Of a stretch of DNA of 46,226 nt, positions 10,024-17,947 are shown piece by piece. This DNA is from Cellulosimicrobium sp. CUA-896 (GTDB lineage: Bacteria; Actinomycetota; Actinomycetes; Actinomycetales; Cellulomonadaceae). Position numbers and translations under genes: made by a program. How positions within the stretch are numbered: position 1 is the stretch's first letter; the number at the start of each line of letters is the position of its first letter. Below the pieces are notes generated by a model that was given only the letters and a program-made list of their open reading frames with translations, was not told where the DNA came from and ran no database searches. The stretch is from positions 1 to 46,226 of the forward strand of contig NZ_MKKH01000023.1 of the NCBI RefSeq assembly GCF_001942335.1, read 5' to 3'.

Positions 10024-11741
10024 GCCGGCGCCCCCTCCCGCTGCCGAGCCCCGGGTCGGGCACCGTTCGCGACGTCGAGCGGTGGGTGGTCCAGGGTTCG
10101 GCCGCCCAGCGCGAGCGCGAGCGCCGGGTCCTCGAGGAGCGCGCCGACGTCGGCGAGGAAGCGTGCGGCTTGCTCCCCGTCGACGACGCGGTGGTCGAAC
10201 GAGAGGCTGAGCGTGACGACGTCCCGCAGCGCGACACCGCCGTCGTGCTCCCACGGAAGCCGACGCACCGCGCCCAGCCCGAGGATCGCCGCCTGCCCGG
10301 GCACGAGGATCGGCGTGCCTGCGTCGACGCCGAAGACCCCGACGTTGGTGATCGTGATCGTCCCCCCGGCGAGCCGTTCGGGTGCGGTGCGACCGCGCGG
10401 GCGGTCGCGGTGAGCTCCGTGAGCGCGTCCGCGAGCGCCGGCAGGTCGAGCGCGTCGGCGCGGGGCACGTGCGGGACGACGAGGCCGCGGTCGGTCGCGA
10501 CGGCGATGCCGAGGTCGACGTGCGGGTGGTGCCAGATCTCGGCCGACCCGTCGGGCAGGTCGTGCCACGCGCCGTTGAGCTCGGGGTGCCGCGGCACCGC
10601 GAGGCACAGCGCGCGGGCGGCGAGCGCGGGGACCGTGATCCGGGCGCGCGCGCGAGCCGGTGCGTGCGCAGCCGTGCCAGGAGCTCGGTGCTGCGCGTGA
10701 CGTCGGCGGTGAGGAACACGCTCGCGTGCGGCGCGGTGAACGCGCTCGCGACCATCGCGGCGGCGGTGTGCTTGCGGACGCCGCGCACGGGCACGACCTC
10801 GGTGTCCGTCCGGCCGGCCGACGAGCTGCGAGAACTTGTCGTGCCGGGAGGGCCGGGAGCGACAAGTTCTCGCAGCTCGCGTGCGGATCCGGCCGGGACG
10901 TCGGGGGGCGATGGTGCGTGATGCCGCGCGACGTCGTGGCGCGGCGGGCGCGCGACGTCGCGGTGGCAGCTCACGGCCGTGAGGACGTCGTCGCGCGTGA
11001 CGAGACCGCCCGGTCCGGTGCCGGCGACGCGCTCGACGTGGACGCCGAGCTTCTTCGCGAGCGCCCGGACGGGCGGGGTGGACCGGGGTCGCTCGACCAC
11101 GTTGTCTGCCGGGGCGAGTCCGTCGGGTGCGGACGACCGGGCGCCGTCGGGCACGGGTCCGGTGCCGAACCCCGGGATGTCCACCGATCCTGGCGCGGAC
11201 GGGTGCGCAGACCGTGGCTCGGCGCGCTCCGCGCTCGGCGCAGCACTCGGAACGCCCCGACGTCGGCGGCGCGTCGGCCGCCCGGCGCTGTCGGGCCGCG
11301 CGCCGTAGCCGACGAGGTTCGGCTCGGGAGCGTCGTCCGCGGGCTCGCCGAGCCCGGGGTCGTCCACCGATCCCGGTTCGGAACGGTGCGCGACCCGGGG
11401 TTCGGCAGCAGGGGGTGCCGCCAGGTCGCCCGACGGCGGCCGGTCGCCCGACGCGGGACCGTCACCCGCCGCCGCCGCCGGCGGCGCCTCGGCCTCGACG
11501 TCGACCTCGAACGTGACGATCGGGTCGCCGACGCTCACGGTCTGCCCCTCGGCCGCGTGCAGCTCCGCGACGACGCCCGCGTACGGCGAGGGCAGGTCGA
11601 CGAGCGCTTGGCCGTCTCGACCTCGGCGATGACCTGGTTGAGCTCGACGTGGTCGCCCGCGGCGACGTGCCAGCTCACGATGTCGGACTCGGTGAGCCCC
11701 TCCCCGAGGTCGGGGAGGCGGAACTCGCGCAGGGCGCTCAT
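10020..11741 (-). CDS. bkdC: Branched-chain alpha-keto acid dehydrogenase E2 (dihydrolipoamide acyltransferase)
   Basis: The lipoyl-bearing acyltransferase core of a 2-oxo acid dehydrogenase complex. An N-terminal lipoyl domain ([20 protein letters not shown], lipoyl Lys in VETAK) is followed by a long linker, a peripheral-subunit binding domain ([20 protein letters not shown]) near residue 230, another linker, and the catalytic domain with [12 protein letters not shown] and the active-site [11 protein letters not shown] near residue 525. Four palindromic elements lie inside the gene: two in the first linker (11346-11407, 11163-11224), one in the second (10822-10879), one in the C-terminal tail (10042-10103). 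Frame changes occur near 11607, 10640 and 10375, and the net span is 574 codons. Start and stop both overlap neighbours by ATGA. The E1 pairing supports a branched-chain rather than pyruvate substrate, though this is not proven. Confidence 0.88.
10042..10103. repeat. 62-bp palindromic repeat, family 1, copy B (E2 C-terminus)
   Basis: Starts TGCCGAGCCCCGGGTCG and ends GGTCCAGGGTTCGGCC, the same 62-bp length as copies A, C, D and E, with a more diverged centre. The E2 frame reads it differently from the other coding copies, giving a tail ending RQREGAPA. Another frame would give the shared AEPW...DPGLG peptide. Confidence 0.75.
10822..10879. repeat. 58-bp perfect hairpin element (E2 second linker)
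   Basis: CGAGCTGCGAGAACTTGTCG at 10822-10841 is repeated exactly in inverted form at 10860-10879, with an 18-base purine-rich loop. It is translated as [20 protein letters not shown], between the subunit-binding and catalytic domains. Its sequence is unrelated to the 62-bp family. Confidence 0.8.
11163..11224. repeat. 62-bp palindromic repeat, family 1, copy C (E2 first linker)
   Basis: Starts TGCCGAACCCCGGGATGTCC and ends AGACCGTGGCTCGGCG. Translated on the minus strand as [20 protein letters not shown], which parallels the MaoC and copy D peptides. Confidence 0.85.
11346..11407. repeat. 62-bp palindromic repeat, family 1, copy D (E2 first linker)
   Basis: Starts CGCCGAGCCCGGGGTCGTCC and ends CGACCCGGGGTTCGGCA. 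Translated as [20 protein letters not shown]. It lies 121 bp from copy C in the same orientation. Confidence 0.85.
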
Positions 11742-12751
11742 CGGGCCACCTCCCCGGTGAGCGCGGGCGTCCGGCCGAGCACCCGGTCGACGCCGTCGAG
11801 GATGCGGTCCAGGTCGGGCAGGTAGTGCTGCTCGAGCCGCGCCGGCGGGTACGGCATGCCGTGGCCGGTGACGCGCACGGGCGCGGCCTCGAGGTGCTCG
11901 AAGCAGCGGTCGGTCACGGTCGCGGCGACCTCCGCGCCGAGCCCGGCGTGGCCCGGCGCCTCGTGCGCGACGACGAGGTGCCCGGTGCGGCGCACCGACG
12001 CCGCGACGGTGTCGTGGTCCATCGGCGACAGCGAGCGCAGGTCCACCACCTCGACGGACACGCCCTCGTCGGAGGCCGCGACGGCGGCGTCGAGCGCCGT
12101 CCCGACGAGACCGCCCCACGTGACGAGCGTGACGTCGCGGCCCTCCCGCACGACGTGCGCGCGGTCCATCGGCGGCGCGAGCGCGAGCGGGACCTCCTCG
12201 ACCTCGCCCTTGGCGTGGTACCGCCGCTTGGGCTCGAAGAAGACCACCGGGTCGTCGCACGCGATCGCCTGCCGCAGGACCGTGAACGCGTCCTGGGGGT
12301 TCGCGACGGAGACGACGCGCAGCCCCGCGACGTGCGCGAACAGCGCCTCGGGGGACTCGGAGTGGTGCTCGGCGGCCCCGATGCCGCCGCCCACGGGGAT
12401 GCGGATGGTGATCGGCAGGCGCACCCGTCCCCCGGTGCGCGCGTGCATCTTCGCGAGCTGCGACACGATCTGGTCGAACGCCACGAACACGAAGCCGTCG
12501 AACTGGATCTCGCACACCGGCCGGTAGCCGCGGACGGCGAGCCCCACCGCGGTGCCGATGATCCCCGACTCCGCGAGCGGGGTGTCGAGCACGCGCCGTG
12601 GCCCGAACTCCGCCTGGAGCCCGTCGGTCACGCGGTACACCCCGCCGAGCCGGCCGACGTCCTCCCCCATGACGACGACCCGGTCGTCGTCCGTCATCGC
12701 GCGCCGCAGCCCGGCACCGAGCGCCTTGGCGAGCGTCATCGTCGTGGTCAT
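11738..12751 (-). CDS. bkdB: Branched-chain alpha-keto acid dehydrogenase E1 beta subunit
   Basis: An intact 337-residue transketolase-type subunit that pairs with E1alpha for thiamine-dependent decarboxylation of 2-oxo acids. Visible landmarks are [20 protein letters not shown] near residue 26, [20 protein letters not shown] near 58, [20 protein letters not shown] near 80, [20 protein letters not shown] near 120, and a C-terminal domain with [14 protein letters not shown] and [13 protein letters not shown]. The length is normal for the family. ATGA overlaps on both sides couple it to E1alpha and E2. No frame break is seen, unlike most neighbours. Confidence 0.93.
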   Translation of the reverse strand: MTTTMTLAKALGAGLRRAMTDDDRVVVMGEDVGRLGGVYRVTDGLQAEFGPRRVLDTPLAESGIIGTAVGLAVRGYRPVCEIQFDGFVFVAFDQIVSQLAKMHARTGGRVRLPITIRIPVGGGIGAAEHHSESPEALFAHVAGLRVVSVANPQDAFTVLRQAIACDDPVVFFEPKRRYHAKGEVEEVPLALAPPMDRAHVVREGRDVTLVTWGGLVGTALDAAVAASDEGVSVEVVDLRSLSPMDHDTVAASVRRTGHLVVAHEAPGHAGLGAEVAATVTDRCFEHLEAAPVRVTGHGMPYPPARLEQHYLPDLDRILDGVDRVLGRTPALTGEVAR

Positions 12752-14024
12752 CGCGACGCCGCCGTCCCCGCCGGAGCGTCGTCGAAGGACGCGAGGTAGC
12801 GCGCGTACGCGGCGCGCTCACGCGCGAGGGGCGCGTGCGGCTCGGCGTAGACGTGGTCGAACAGCGACAGCGGAGGCGGGTCCTCGAGCGCGACGCACCC
12901 GGCGCGCAGCTCGGCGGCGGCCGCGTCGGCGAGTTCGCGGACCCGGTCGGACGCCGCGTCGTCGAGCACGCCGACGCCGTGCAGGTACGCCTCGAACCGC
13001 GCGACCGGGTCGCGCCCGGCCCAGGCCTCGACCTCGGCGGCGTCGCGGTAGCGCTTCGGGTCGTCCGCGGTGGTGTGGGGGCCCATGCGGTAGGTCACCG
13101 CCTCGACCAGGGTGGGTCCGTCACCGCGCCGCGCCCGGTCGAGCGCGGCGCGCGTCACGGCGAGGACGGCGAGCACGTCGTTGCCGTCGACGCGCACGCC
13201 CGGCATGCCGAACCCCCGGGCGCGCTCGACGAGCGGGACGCGGGACTGGAGCGCGACCGGCTCGGAGATGGCCCACTGGTTGTTCTGGCACACGAACACG
13301 ACGGGCGAGCGGTACGTCGAGGCGAAGACGAACGCCTCGTTGACGTCGCCCTGGCTCATCGCGCCGTCGCCGAAGTACGCGACGCCGACGGGCAGCCCGG
13401 CGGCGGGGTCGACGCGGCCGGCGTCGACGTCGAGCTGGACCCCCATCGCCCAGCCCGTCGCGTGCAGCGCCTGGGCGCCGATGATCACCTGGGGCGAGGC
13501 CATGCCGATCGCGTAGGGGTCCCAGCCGCAGACCGTCACCCCGCGCCACACGCGCACGAGGTCCACCGGCGCGGCGCCGCGCACCGACGCCACCGCGTGC
13601 TCGCGGTAGGACGAGAAGACGAAGTCGTCCTCGCGCAGCGCGCGCGCCGAGCGACCTGCGACGCCTCCTGACCCAGCAGCGGTGGCCACAGCGCGAGCTC
13701 GCCCTGACGCTGCAGGGCCGTCGCCTCGGCGTCGAGCCGGCGCGCGACCACCATGTCCTGGTGCAGCGTGCGGAGCGCAGCCCGTGCGCCTTCCGGGTCC
13801 GGCCCCGCCGGGTCGACGTCCGTGAGCCACCGGTCGTGCTCGGCGTCGGGACGGCGTGTGCCGTCCTCCGCGAGCAGCCGCACCGTGCGCGGCTCGCGCC
13901 CCGCCCGTGCGTCGTCGTCCCGCTCTGCTCGTACGTCGCGCGGGGTCTCCGCGCGGTGACCGTCGTGCTGCTCCGGCAGGGTCGCCGCCGTCGAGCCGGT
14001 CCGCACCGCAGGTTCGCCGGCCAT
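12748..14024 (-). CDS. bkdA: Branched-chain alpha-keto acid dehydrogenase E1 alpha subunit
   Basis: The thiamine pyrophosphate-binding subunit and first gene of the catabolic operon. The TPP motif begins [19 protein letters not shown] near residue 220 and ends CQNNQWAIS. Earlier parts include [13 protein letters not shown] near residue 115 and [20 protein letters not shown] near 165. [17 protein letters not shown] near residue 310 is the usual phosphorylation-loop region of BCKDH-type enzymes. The ATG is preceded by a GAGGTGG-like ribosome site. One frame change falls near 13655, between QEASQV and SARALRED, and 1277 bp is not divisible by three, consistent with a single indel. Pyruvate dehydrogenase is the alternative, but the MCC genes behind it favour branched-chain acids. 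Confidence 0.9.
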
Positions 14025-14068
14025 GTCGCCACCTCACCTCTCGAGGCCGGGGCTCACCGTCGAGCCCC

Positions 14069-14087
14069 GGTTACGGCGAACGTAACC
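14069..14087. promoter_or_regulatory. Inverted-repeat operator candidate between E1alpha and the Lrp-type gene
   Basis: GGTTACG and CGTAACC form a 7-bp inverted repeat around GCGAA, 45 bases upstream of the E1alpha start and in the divergent promoter region. A site for the adjacent Lrp/AsnC protein is the simplest guess. Confidence 0.45.
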
Positions 14088-14121
14088 CCCGTCACGCACA
14101 TGGCTCCACCGATGCTCCGCA

Positions 14122-14146
14122 CGGTGTGCACCGTGACCGGCGTCAC
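14122..14146. promoter_or_regulatory. Double palindrome upstream of the Lrp-type gene
   Basis: CGGTGTGCACCG (14122-14133) and GTGACCGGCGTCAC (14133-14146) are adjacent palindromes just before the probable -10 box of the regulator gene. They may be autoregulatory sites. Confidence 0.35.
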
Positions 14147-14151
14147 ACCGA

Positions 14152-14157
14152 TAGGCT
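14152..14157 (+). promoter_or_regulatory. Probable -10 box of a leaderless Lrp-type transcript
   Basis: TAGGCT lies seven bases before the ATG at 14165, which has no Shine-Dalgarno sequence. Confidence 0.45.
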
Positions 14158-14164
14158 GAGCAGC

Positions 14165-14638
14165 ATGCACAGCGCCGACGCTGTCGACCTCGATCTCCTG
14201 CTCGCGCTCGCCGACGACCCGCGGGCCACGATCGTCGCGCTCGCCGACCGGCTGAAGCTCTCGCGCAACACCGTCGCGGCACGCCTGGCGCGGCTCGAGG
14301 CGGAGGGCGCGTTCCTCGACCTCGACCGGCGCATCGACCCGCACGTGCTCGGCCACCCGCTCACCGCGTTCGTCGAGGTGCAGCTGCGCCAGAAGGACCT
14401 CGCCCGCATCGTGGAGGACGTCGCGCGCATCCCGGAGGTCGTGCAGGCGCACGGGCGCAGCGGGACGGCGGACCTGCGCGTGACCATCGCGTGCCGCGAC
14501 ACCGACCACCTGTTCCGCGTCGACGCGGCGATCCTCGCCATCGACGGCGTCGAGCGCACGGAGACGTCGCTGTCGATGGGTGAGCTCATCCCCTACCGGC
14601 TGCGGCCGCTCATCGAGAAGCAGCGCCGGTCACGCTGA
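14165..14638 (+). CDS. Lrp/AsnC family transcriptional regulator
   Basis: A 157-residue regulator with an N-terminal winged helix-turn-helix (ATIVALADRLKLSRNTVAAR near residues 20-40, then LARLEAEGAFLDLDRRID) and a C-terminal ligand-sensing RAM domain (VEDVARIPEVVQAHGRSGTA, then DTDHLFRVDAAILAIDGVER). The family usually senses amino acids. Divergent transcription from the keto-acid dehydrogenase operon across about 140 bp with several palindromes makes control of that operon by branched-chain amino acids likely. This is inference from position. The gene is intact. Confidence 0.92.
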   Translation: MHSADAVDLDLLLALADDPRATIVALADRLKLSRNTVAARLARLEAEGAFLDLDRRIDPHVLGHPLTAFVEVQLRQKDLARIVEDVARIPEVVQAHGRSGTADLRVTIACRDTDHLFRVDAAILAIDGVERTETSLSMGELIPYRLRPLIEKQRRSR

Positions 14639-14664
14639 CCCGCCGGTCCGGCGGCGTCGTCCCA

Positions 14665-14726
14665 CGCCCAACCCCGGGTCGTGCGGCACTCAGGGCCCGT
14701 CGTGACGCGCAACCCGGGGTTCGGCA
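14665..14726. repeat. 62-bp palindromic repeat, family 1, copy E (YibE/F 3' end)
   Basis: Starts CGCCCAACCCCGGGTCGTG and ends GCAACCCGGGGTTCGGCA, again 62 bp. It lies between the convergent Lrp-type and YibE/F genes and contains the YibE/F stop codon, so the protein ends in repeat-encoded AEPRVARHDGP. Confidence 0.82.
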
Positions 14727-16029
14727 TCGCCCGACGGCGCGGCGACCCCGCGCGCGGCGGGCTCGGGCTCGGTGTGGGCGGGTGCGGCGAGCGCCGTCGC
14801 GCCCGGGACGGTGAGGGCGGCGATCGCCGTCGTGACGGGGATCGCGAGGACGAGACCGATGGAGCCGACGAGCGTGCGCACGACCTCCTCGGCGATCTCG
14901 CCGGACGTCAGGCTCGTCGCGAGGTTCTGGTCGGACAGGTAGACCGCCATGAGCAGCGGCAGGGCCGCCCCGACGTAGGCGAACGCGATGGTGTAGACGG
15001 TCGAGGCGATGTGGTCGCGCCCGATGCGCATCGCCCGCGTGAACAGCTCCACGCGCGACGCGAGCGGGGCGACGGCCCGCAGCTCCCAGACGGCGGACGC
15101 TGCGTGATGGTCACGTCGTTGAGCACGCCCATGCCCGCGAGGACTATCCCGCACAGCACGACGCCCTGGATGTCGAGCGACGGCGCGTACTGCGGGATCC
15201 ACAGCGACTCCTCGGACGTCAGGCCCGTGATGTTCGCCGCGCCCGACCCCCACCAGCCCAGCAGGGCGGTGAGCGCGAGCCCGATGAGCGTGCCGAGCAG
15301 CGCCACCGACGTCCGGGCGGTGAACCCGTGCGCGACGTAGAGCACGACGAACATCACGAGCGACGACGTCACGAGCGCGACGCCGAGCGCGTTCTCGCCG
15401 GTCAGCAGCGCAGGGAGCGTGAACCACGCGATGACGGCGAACGCCCCCGCGAGCCCGGCGAGCGCGGCGAGGCCGCGCCAGCGCGCGACGGCGAGCACGA
15501 CGAGCGCGTAGGCGACGGCGAGGATCCCGATCGGCAGGCCGCGCTCGAAGTCGAGGAACACGTACGGCGTCCCGCCACCGGCCTCGGCGCCGGCGATGTG
15601 CAGGACGCGCAGGCGGTCGCCCTGCTCGAACCCGTACGCGAGGTACTCCGGCGGCGCCTGGACGGTGATCTCCTCGCCGCCCACGTCGCGACCCTCGGCC
15701 CGCGAGCCGTCGTCGAGCCGGGCGGGGACCGCGCTCGCGGCCTCGTCGACCGGGCCGGTCACGGTGGCCCGCAGGACCGCGCTGCCCTCGGCGGCGACCG
15801 GGATGCGGTCGGGCACGTCGTCGGCGGCCGGCCACAGCGCGACGAGCCCGGCGAGCGTCGCCAGCAGCAGCGGCACGAGCAGGGCCGTGAGCGTCAGGCG
15901 CACGCGCGGCGTCGCGGGCTCGGCCGGTCCGTGCGCATGGGCGTGCGCGTGCAGGGGCACGCGGCTCTGGACGAGGCCCCGGCCGCGCGCGTGGGCGCGG
16001 GCGGCGCGCCGGGAGGTCGGTGCGGTCAC
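14690..16029 (-). CDS. YibE/F family membrane protein
   Basis: A multi-pass membrane protein of about 445 residues. After a basic, His-rich N-terminus (LHAHAHAHG near residue 30) comes one membrane helix (LTALLVPLLLATLAGLVALW). An extracytoplasmic domain follows, then about seven helices including LPIGILAVAYALVVLAVARW and VLCGIVLAGMGVLNDVTIT, and the family's C-terminal half with AMRIGRDHIASTVYTIAFAY. The function of YibE/F is not established. The GTG at 16029 is chosen because upstream codons run into non-conserved sequence. A frame change near 15100 splits it (1340 bp). The last residues come from a palindromic repeat. The next gene upstream, L32, has a Zur-type site. Confidence 0.8.
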
Positions 16030-16102
16030 CGCACGATGCTGGCACGGCGCGCGACCGCGGCGGGCGACCACGCGCCGTCGGGCACGGATCGCCCCGCGGG
16101 CG

Positions 16103-16273
16103 TCATTCGGGCGGGGTGACGAGACCGCGGCGCACGCCGGCGACGAGGCGGCGCGGCACGGTGACCTCCGTGCCGTCGACGACGACGGTGACGAGCTGGG
16201 GAACCTGCGCCTTCCACTGCGAGCGGCGGGCACGGGTGTTGGAGCGCGAGAGCTTGCGCTTGGGCACGGCCAT
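16103..16273 (-). CDS. rpmF: Ribosomal protein bL32, cysteine-free (zinc-independent) form
   Basis: A 56-residue protein starting [20 protein letters not shown], the diagnostic L32 N-terminus, and ending RRGLVTPPE. It has no cysteine, so it lacks the zinc ribbon of the standard form. Cysteine-free paralogues of ribosomal proteins replace zinc-binding ones when zinc is scarce. A TGAGAATCATGCTCA site sits inside its promoter, matching Zur control. It stands apart from the other substitute ribosomal genes at 32733-33876. Confidence 0.92.
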   Translation of the reverse strand: MAVPKRKLSRSNTRARRSQWKAQVPQLVTVVVDGTEVTVPRRLVAGVRRGLVTPPE

Positions 16274-16302
16274 GGGGCTGTCCTTCCGGGAGGGGTCGCC
16301 CC

Positions 16303-16331
16303 AGCCTAGCCCTGATGAGAATCATGCTCAA
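16303..16331 (-). promoter_or_regulatory. rpmF promoter with Zur-type box
   Basis: On the minus strand TTGAGC (16326-16331) and TAGGCT (16303-16308) are separated by 17 bases. The 15-bp sequence TGAGAATCATGCTCA at 16316-16330 overlaps the -35 element and spacer, so a bound repressor would block polymerase. Confidence 0.7.
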
Positions 16332-16354
16332 TCCTGCGGGCGCCCCGGGGACGG

Positions 16355-16388
16355 CGAAGGCCCGGACCCCGCGGGGTCCGGGCCTTCG
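16355..16388 (-). terminator. Strong hairpin downstream of HU
   Basis: CGAAGGCCCGGACCCC pairs perfectly with its inverted copy around a 2-base centre, about 40 bases past the HU stop codon. Confidence 0.75.
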
Positions 16389-16428
16389 TGCCGCTGACGG
16401 CACCGACGGCGGCGCGGTCAGCGAGACG

Positions 16429-16710
16429 TCACTTCGCGACGGCCTTCTTCAGCAGGCTGCCGGCGCTGATCTTCACGCCGTAGCCGGCCGGGATCGAGAT
16501 CTCCTCGCCCGTGCGGGGGTTGCGCCCCGTGCGGGCGGCACGCTCGACGCGCTCGACGGACAGGAGGCCGGTGACCTTGACGGCCTCGCCCTTGCCGAGC
16601 GACTCGATGAGCACGTCCTGAAGGGCGTTCAGGGCGCTCTCGGCCTGCGCCTTGCTCAGGTCGGACTTGCTGGCGATCGCCGAGACGAGCTCGGACTTGT
16701 TGAGCGACAT
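16429..16710 (-). CDS. hup: HU family DNA-binding protein
   Basis: A 93-residue nucleoid protein with the complete HU fold: MSLNKSELVSAIASKSDLSK, then GEAVKVTGLLSVERVERAAR and the DNA-binding arm GRNPRTGEEISIPAGYGVKI. It is the short form, without the long Lys/Ala tail found in many actinobacterial HU proteins. A good ribosome site (AAGGGA) precedes the ATG. It has its own terminator and is not obviously part of the zinc regulon. Confidence 0.95.
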   Translation of the reverse strand: MSLNKSELVSAIASKSDLSKAQAESALNALQDVLIESLGKGEAVKVTGLLSVERVERAARTGRNPRTGEEISIPAGYGVKISAGSLLKKAVAK

Positions 16711-16904
16711 GCGGATCCCTTCTTCGGTTCACGACGCACGGTGTCCTCGCGCGGCGTCACGGTCTCAGTGTGCCAGCCGGGAGGCCGCGCACCGGGGACA
16801 ACACTAGGGAACACGCGGAGTTTCGCGCGACTTCTCGCGGTTGCGTCGTCCCGGTGGCGTCCTCGACGGCGTCCGGGGCGCACCCCCGGGCAGGTCGTGC
16901 GGTG

Positions 16905-17851
16905 TCAGGCACCCCCGTCGCACGCGAGGCCGCCCTGCAGGGCCGCGAGGTTGGCCCGCATGACGTCCAGGTAGTCCGCGTCCTCGTCGGTGTGCCCCTC
17001 GATCGGGTCGAGCATGTCCGTCCCGACCCCGAGGTCGTCGGCGAGGGTCTGCGTGACCTTGGGGCTGACGAGCACCTCGAAGAACAGGGTCTGGACGCCG
17101 CGCTCCTCGACGACGGCCCGCACCTCCCGCAGTCGCGCCGGCGAGGGCTCCGCCTCGGGATCGATGCCGGAGATGCCGACCTGCACGAGGTCGTACCGCT
17201 CCGCGAGGTAGCCGAATGCCTCGTGCGAGACGACGAGAGTCGCCTCCGCGCAAGCCGCCAGGCCCTCGGCGTACTCCTGGTCGAGCGCCTCGAGCTCCGC
17301 CTCGAGCGCGTCGGCGTTCGCCGCGTAGTCGTCGGCGTGGTCGGGGTCGACCTCGGCGAGCTCGTCCGCGACCTGGTGCCCGACGGTCGCCAGACGCGTC
17401 GGGTCGAGCCAGAAGTGCGGGTCGAGCGCGCCCGACCCCGCGTCCGGCGCGCCCGCGCCGTTGGGCCCGCTCTCCAGCCCTGCCGCCTCGGCCGTGTCCA
17501 CGACGTGCTCGGGCTGCCGCGACGCGATCGCGTCGTCGGTCGCCGCGGTCATGCCGGACAGGTACACGACGACGTCGGCCTCCCCCACCTCGCGCACCTG
17601 CGCGGGCGAGAGCTCGAGGTCGTGGGGCTCGGCGGCCGGGGGCGTGAGATTGCTGACGGAGACGTGCTCGCCGCCGACCTGCCGGGCGACGTACTCGAGC
17701 GGGTAGAACGACGCGAGCACGTCGACGGTGTCGTCGGCCTCCGCGCGGAGCAGGCGGCGGTCGCGGCGAGCACGAGCAGCGTCGCGCCGGCGGCGACGGC
17801 GTGGTGGCGAGGACGGGAGGAACGACGGCGAGGGCGACGGGTGGCGTTCAT
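16905..17851 (-). CDS. aztC: Zinc ABC transporter substrate-binding lipoprotein (AztC/ZnuA-like)
   Basis: An extracytoplasmic zinc-binding protein of the cluster A-I family. The N-terminus has a basic stretch, a hydrophobic core and the lipobox LAATAAC. Mature sequence includes DVLASFYPLEYVARQVGGEH, then PHDLELSP near residue 79, DPHFWLDP near 145 and SHEAFGY near 209, which provide the three His ligands typical of the family. A fourth acidic ligand may lie in GISGIDPEAEPS or near DPIEGH. The frame changes near 17752 just after the lipobox, and 947 bp is not divisible by three, so one indel is likely. It follows the AztD-like gene in the same direction. No AztA/AztB transporter lies beside it, so it may use the ABC transporter encoded at 24254-26031. 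Confidence 0.87.
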
Positions 17852-17896
17852 GGGGGTACGGCTCCGGGGACGTGCGGGTGTGTGCGGGCAGACGAA

Positions 17897-17932
17897 GGCC
17901 GCGGCACCGAGCCCGAGGGCGGTGCCGCGGCC
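17897..17932 (-). terminator. Intercistronic hairpin between aztD and aztC
   Basis: A perfect 13-bp stem (GGCCGCGGCACCG and its inverse) with a 10-base loop lies between the two genes. It may lower aztC expression relative to aztD or stabilise the aztD message. Confidence 0.55.
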
Positions 17933-17947
17933 GTCGCGGCGAAGGGG

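Noticed and set aside
13190..13220. Possible extra copy of the 62-bp repeat at the TGCCGAACCCCCGGG in E1alpha
   Set aside because: The sequence encodes the conserved ARGFGMPG part of E1alpha and has no matching second arm at 62 bp.
4138..16087. Short repeat GCGCCGTCGGGCAC near 4138, 11140 and 16074
   Set aside because: It is only 14 bp and encodes the common VPDGA-type peptide in high-GC DNA. Too short to claim as a separate repeat family, although two copies lie close to family 1 elements.
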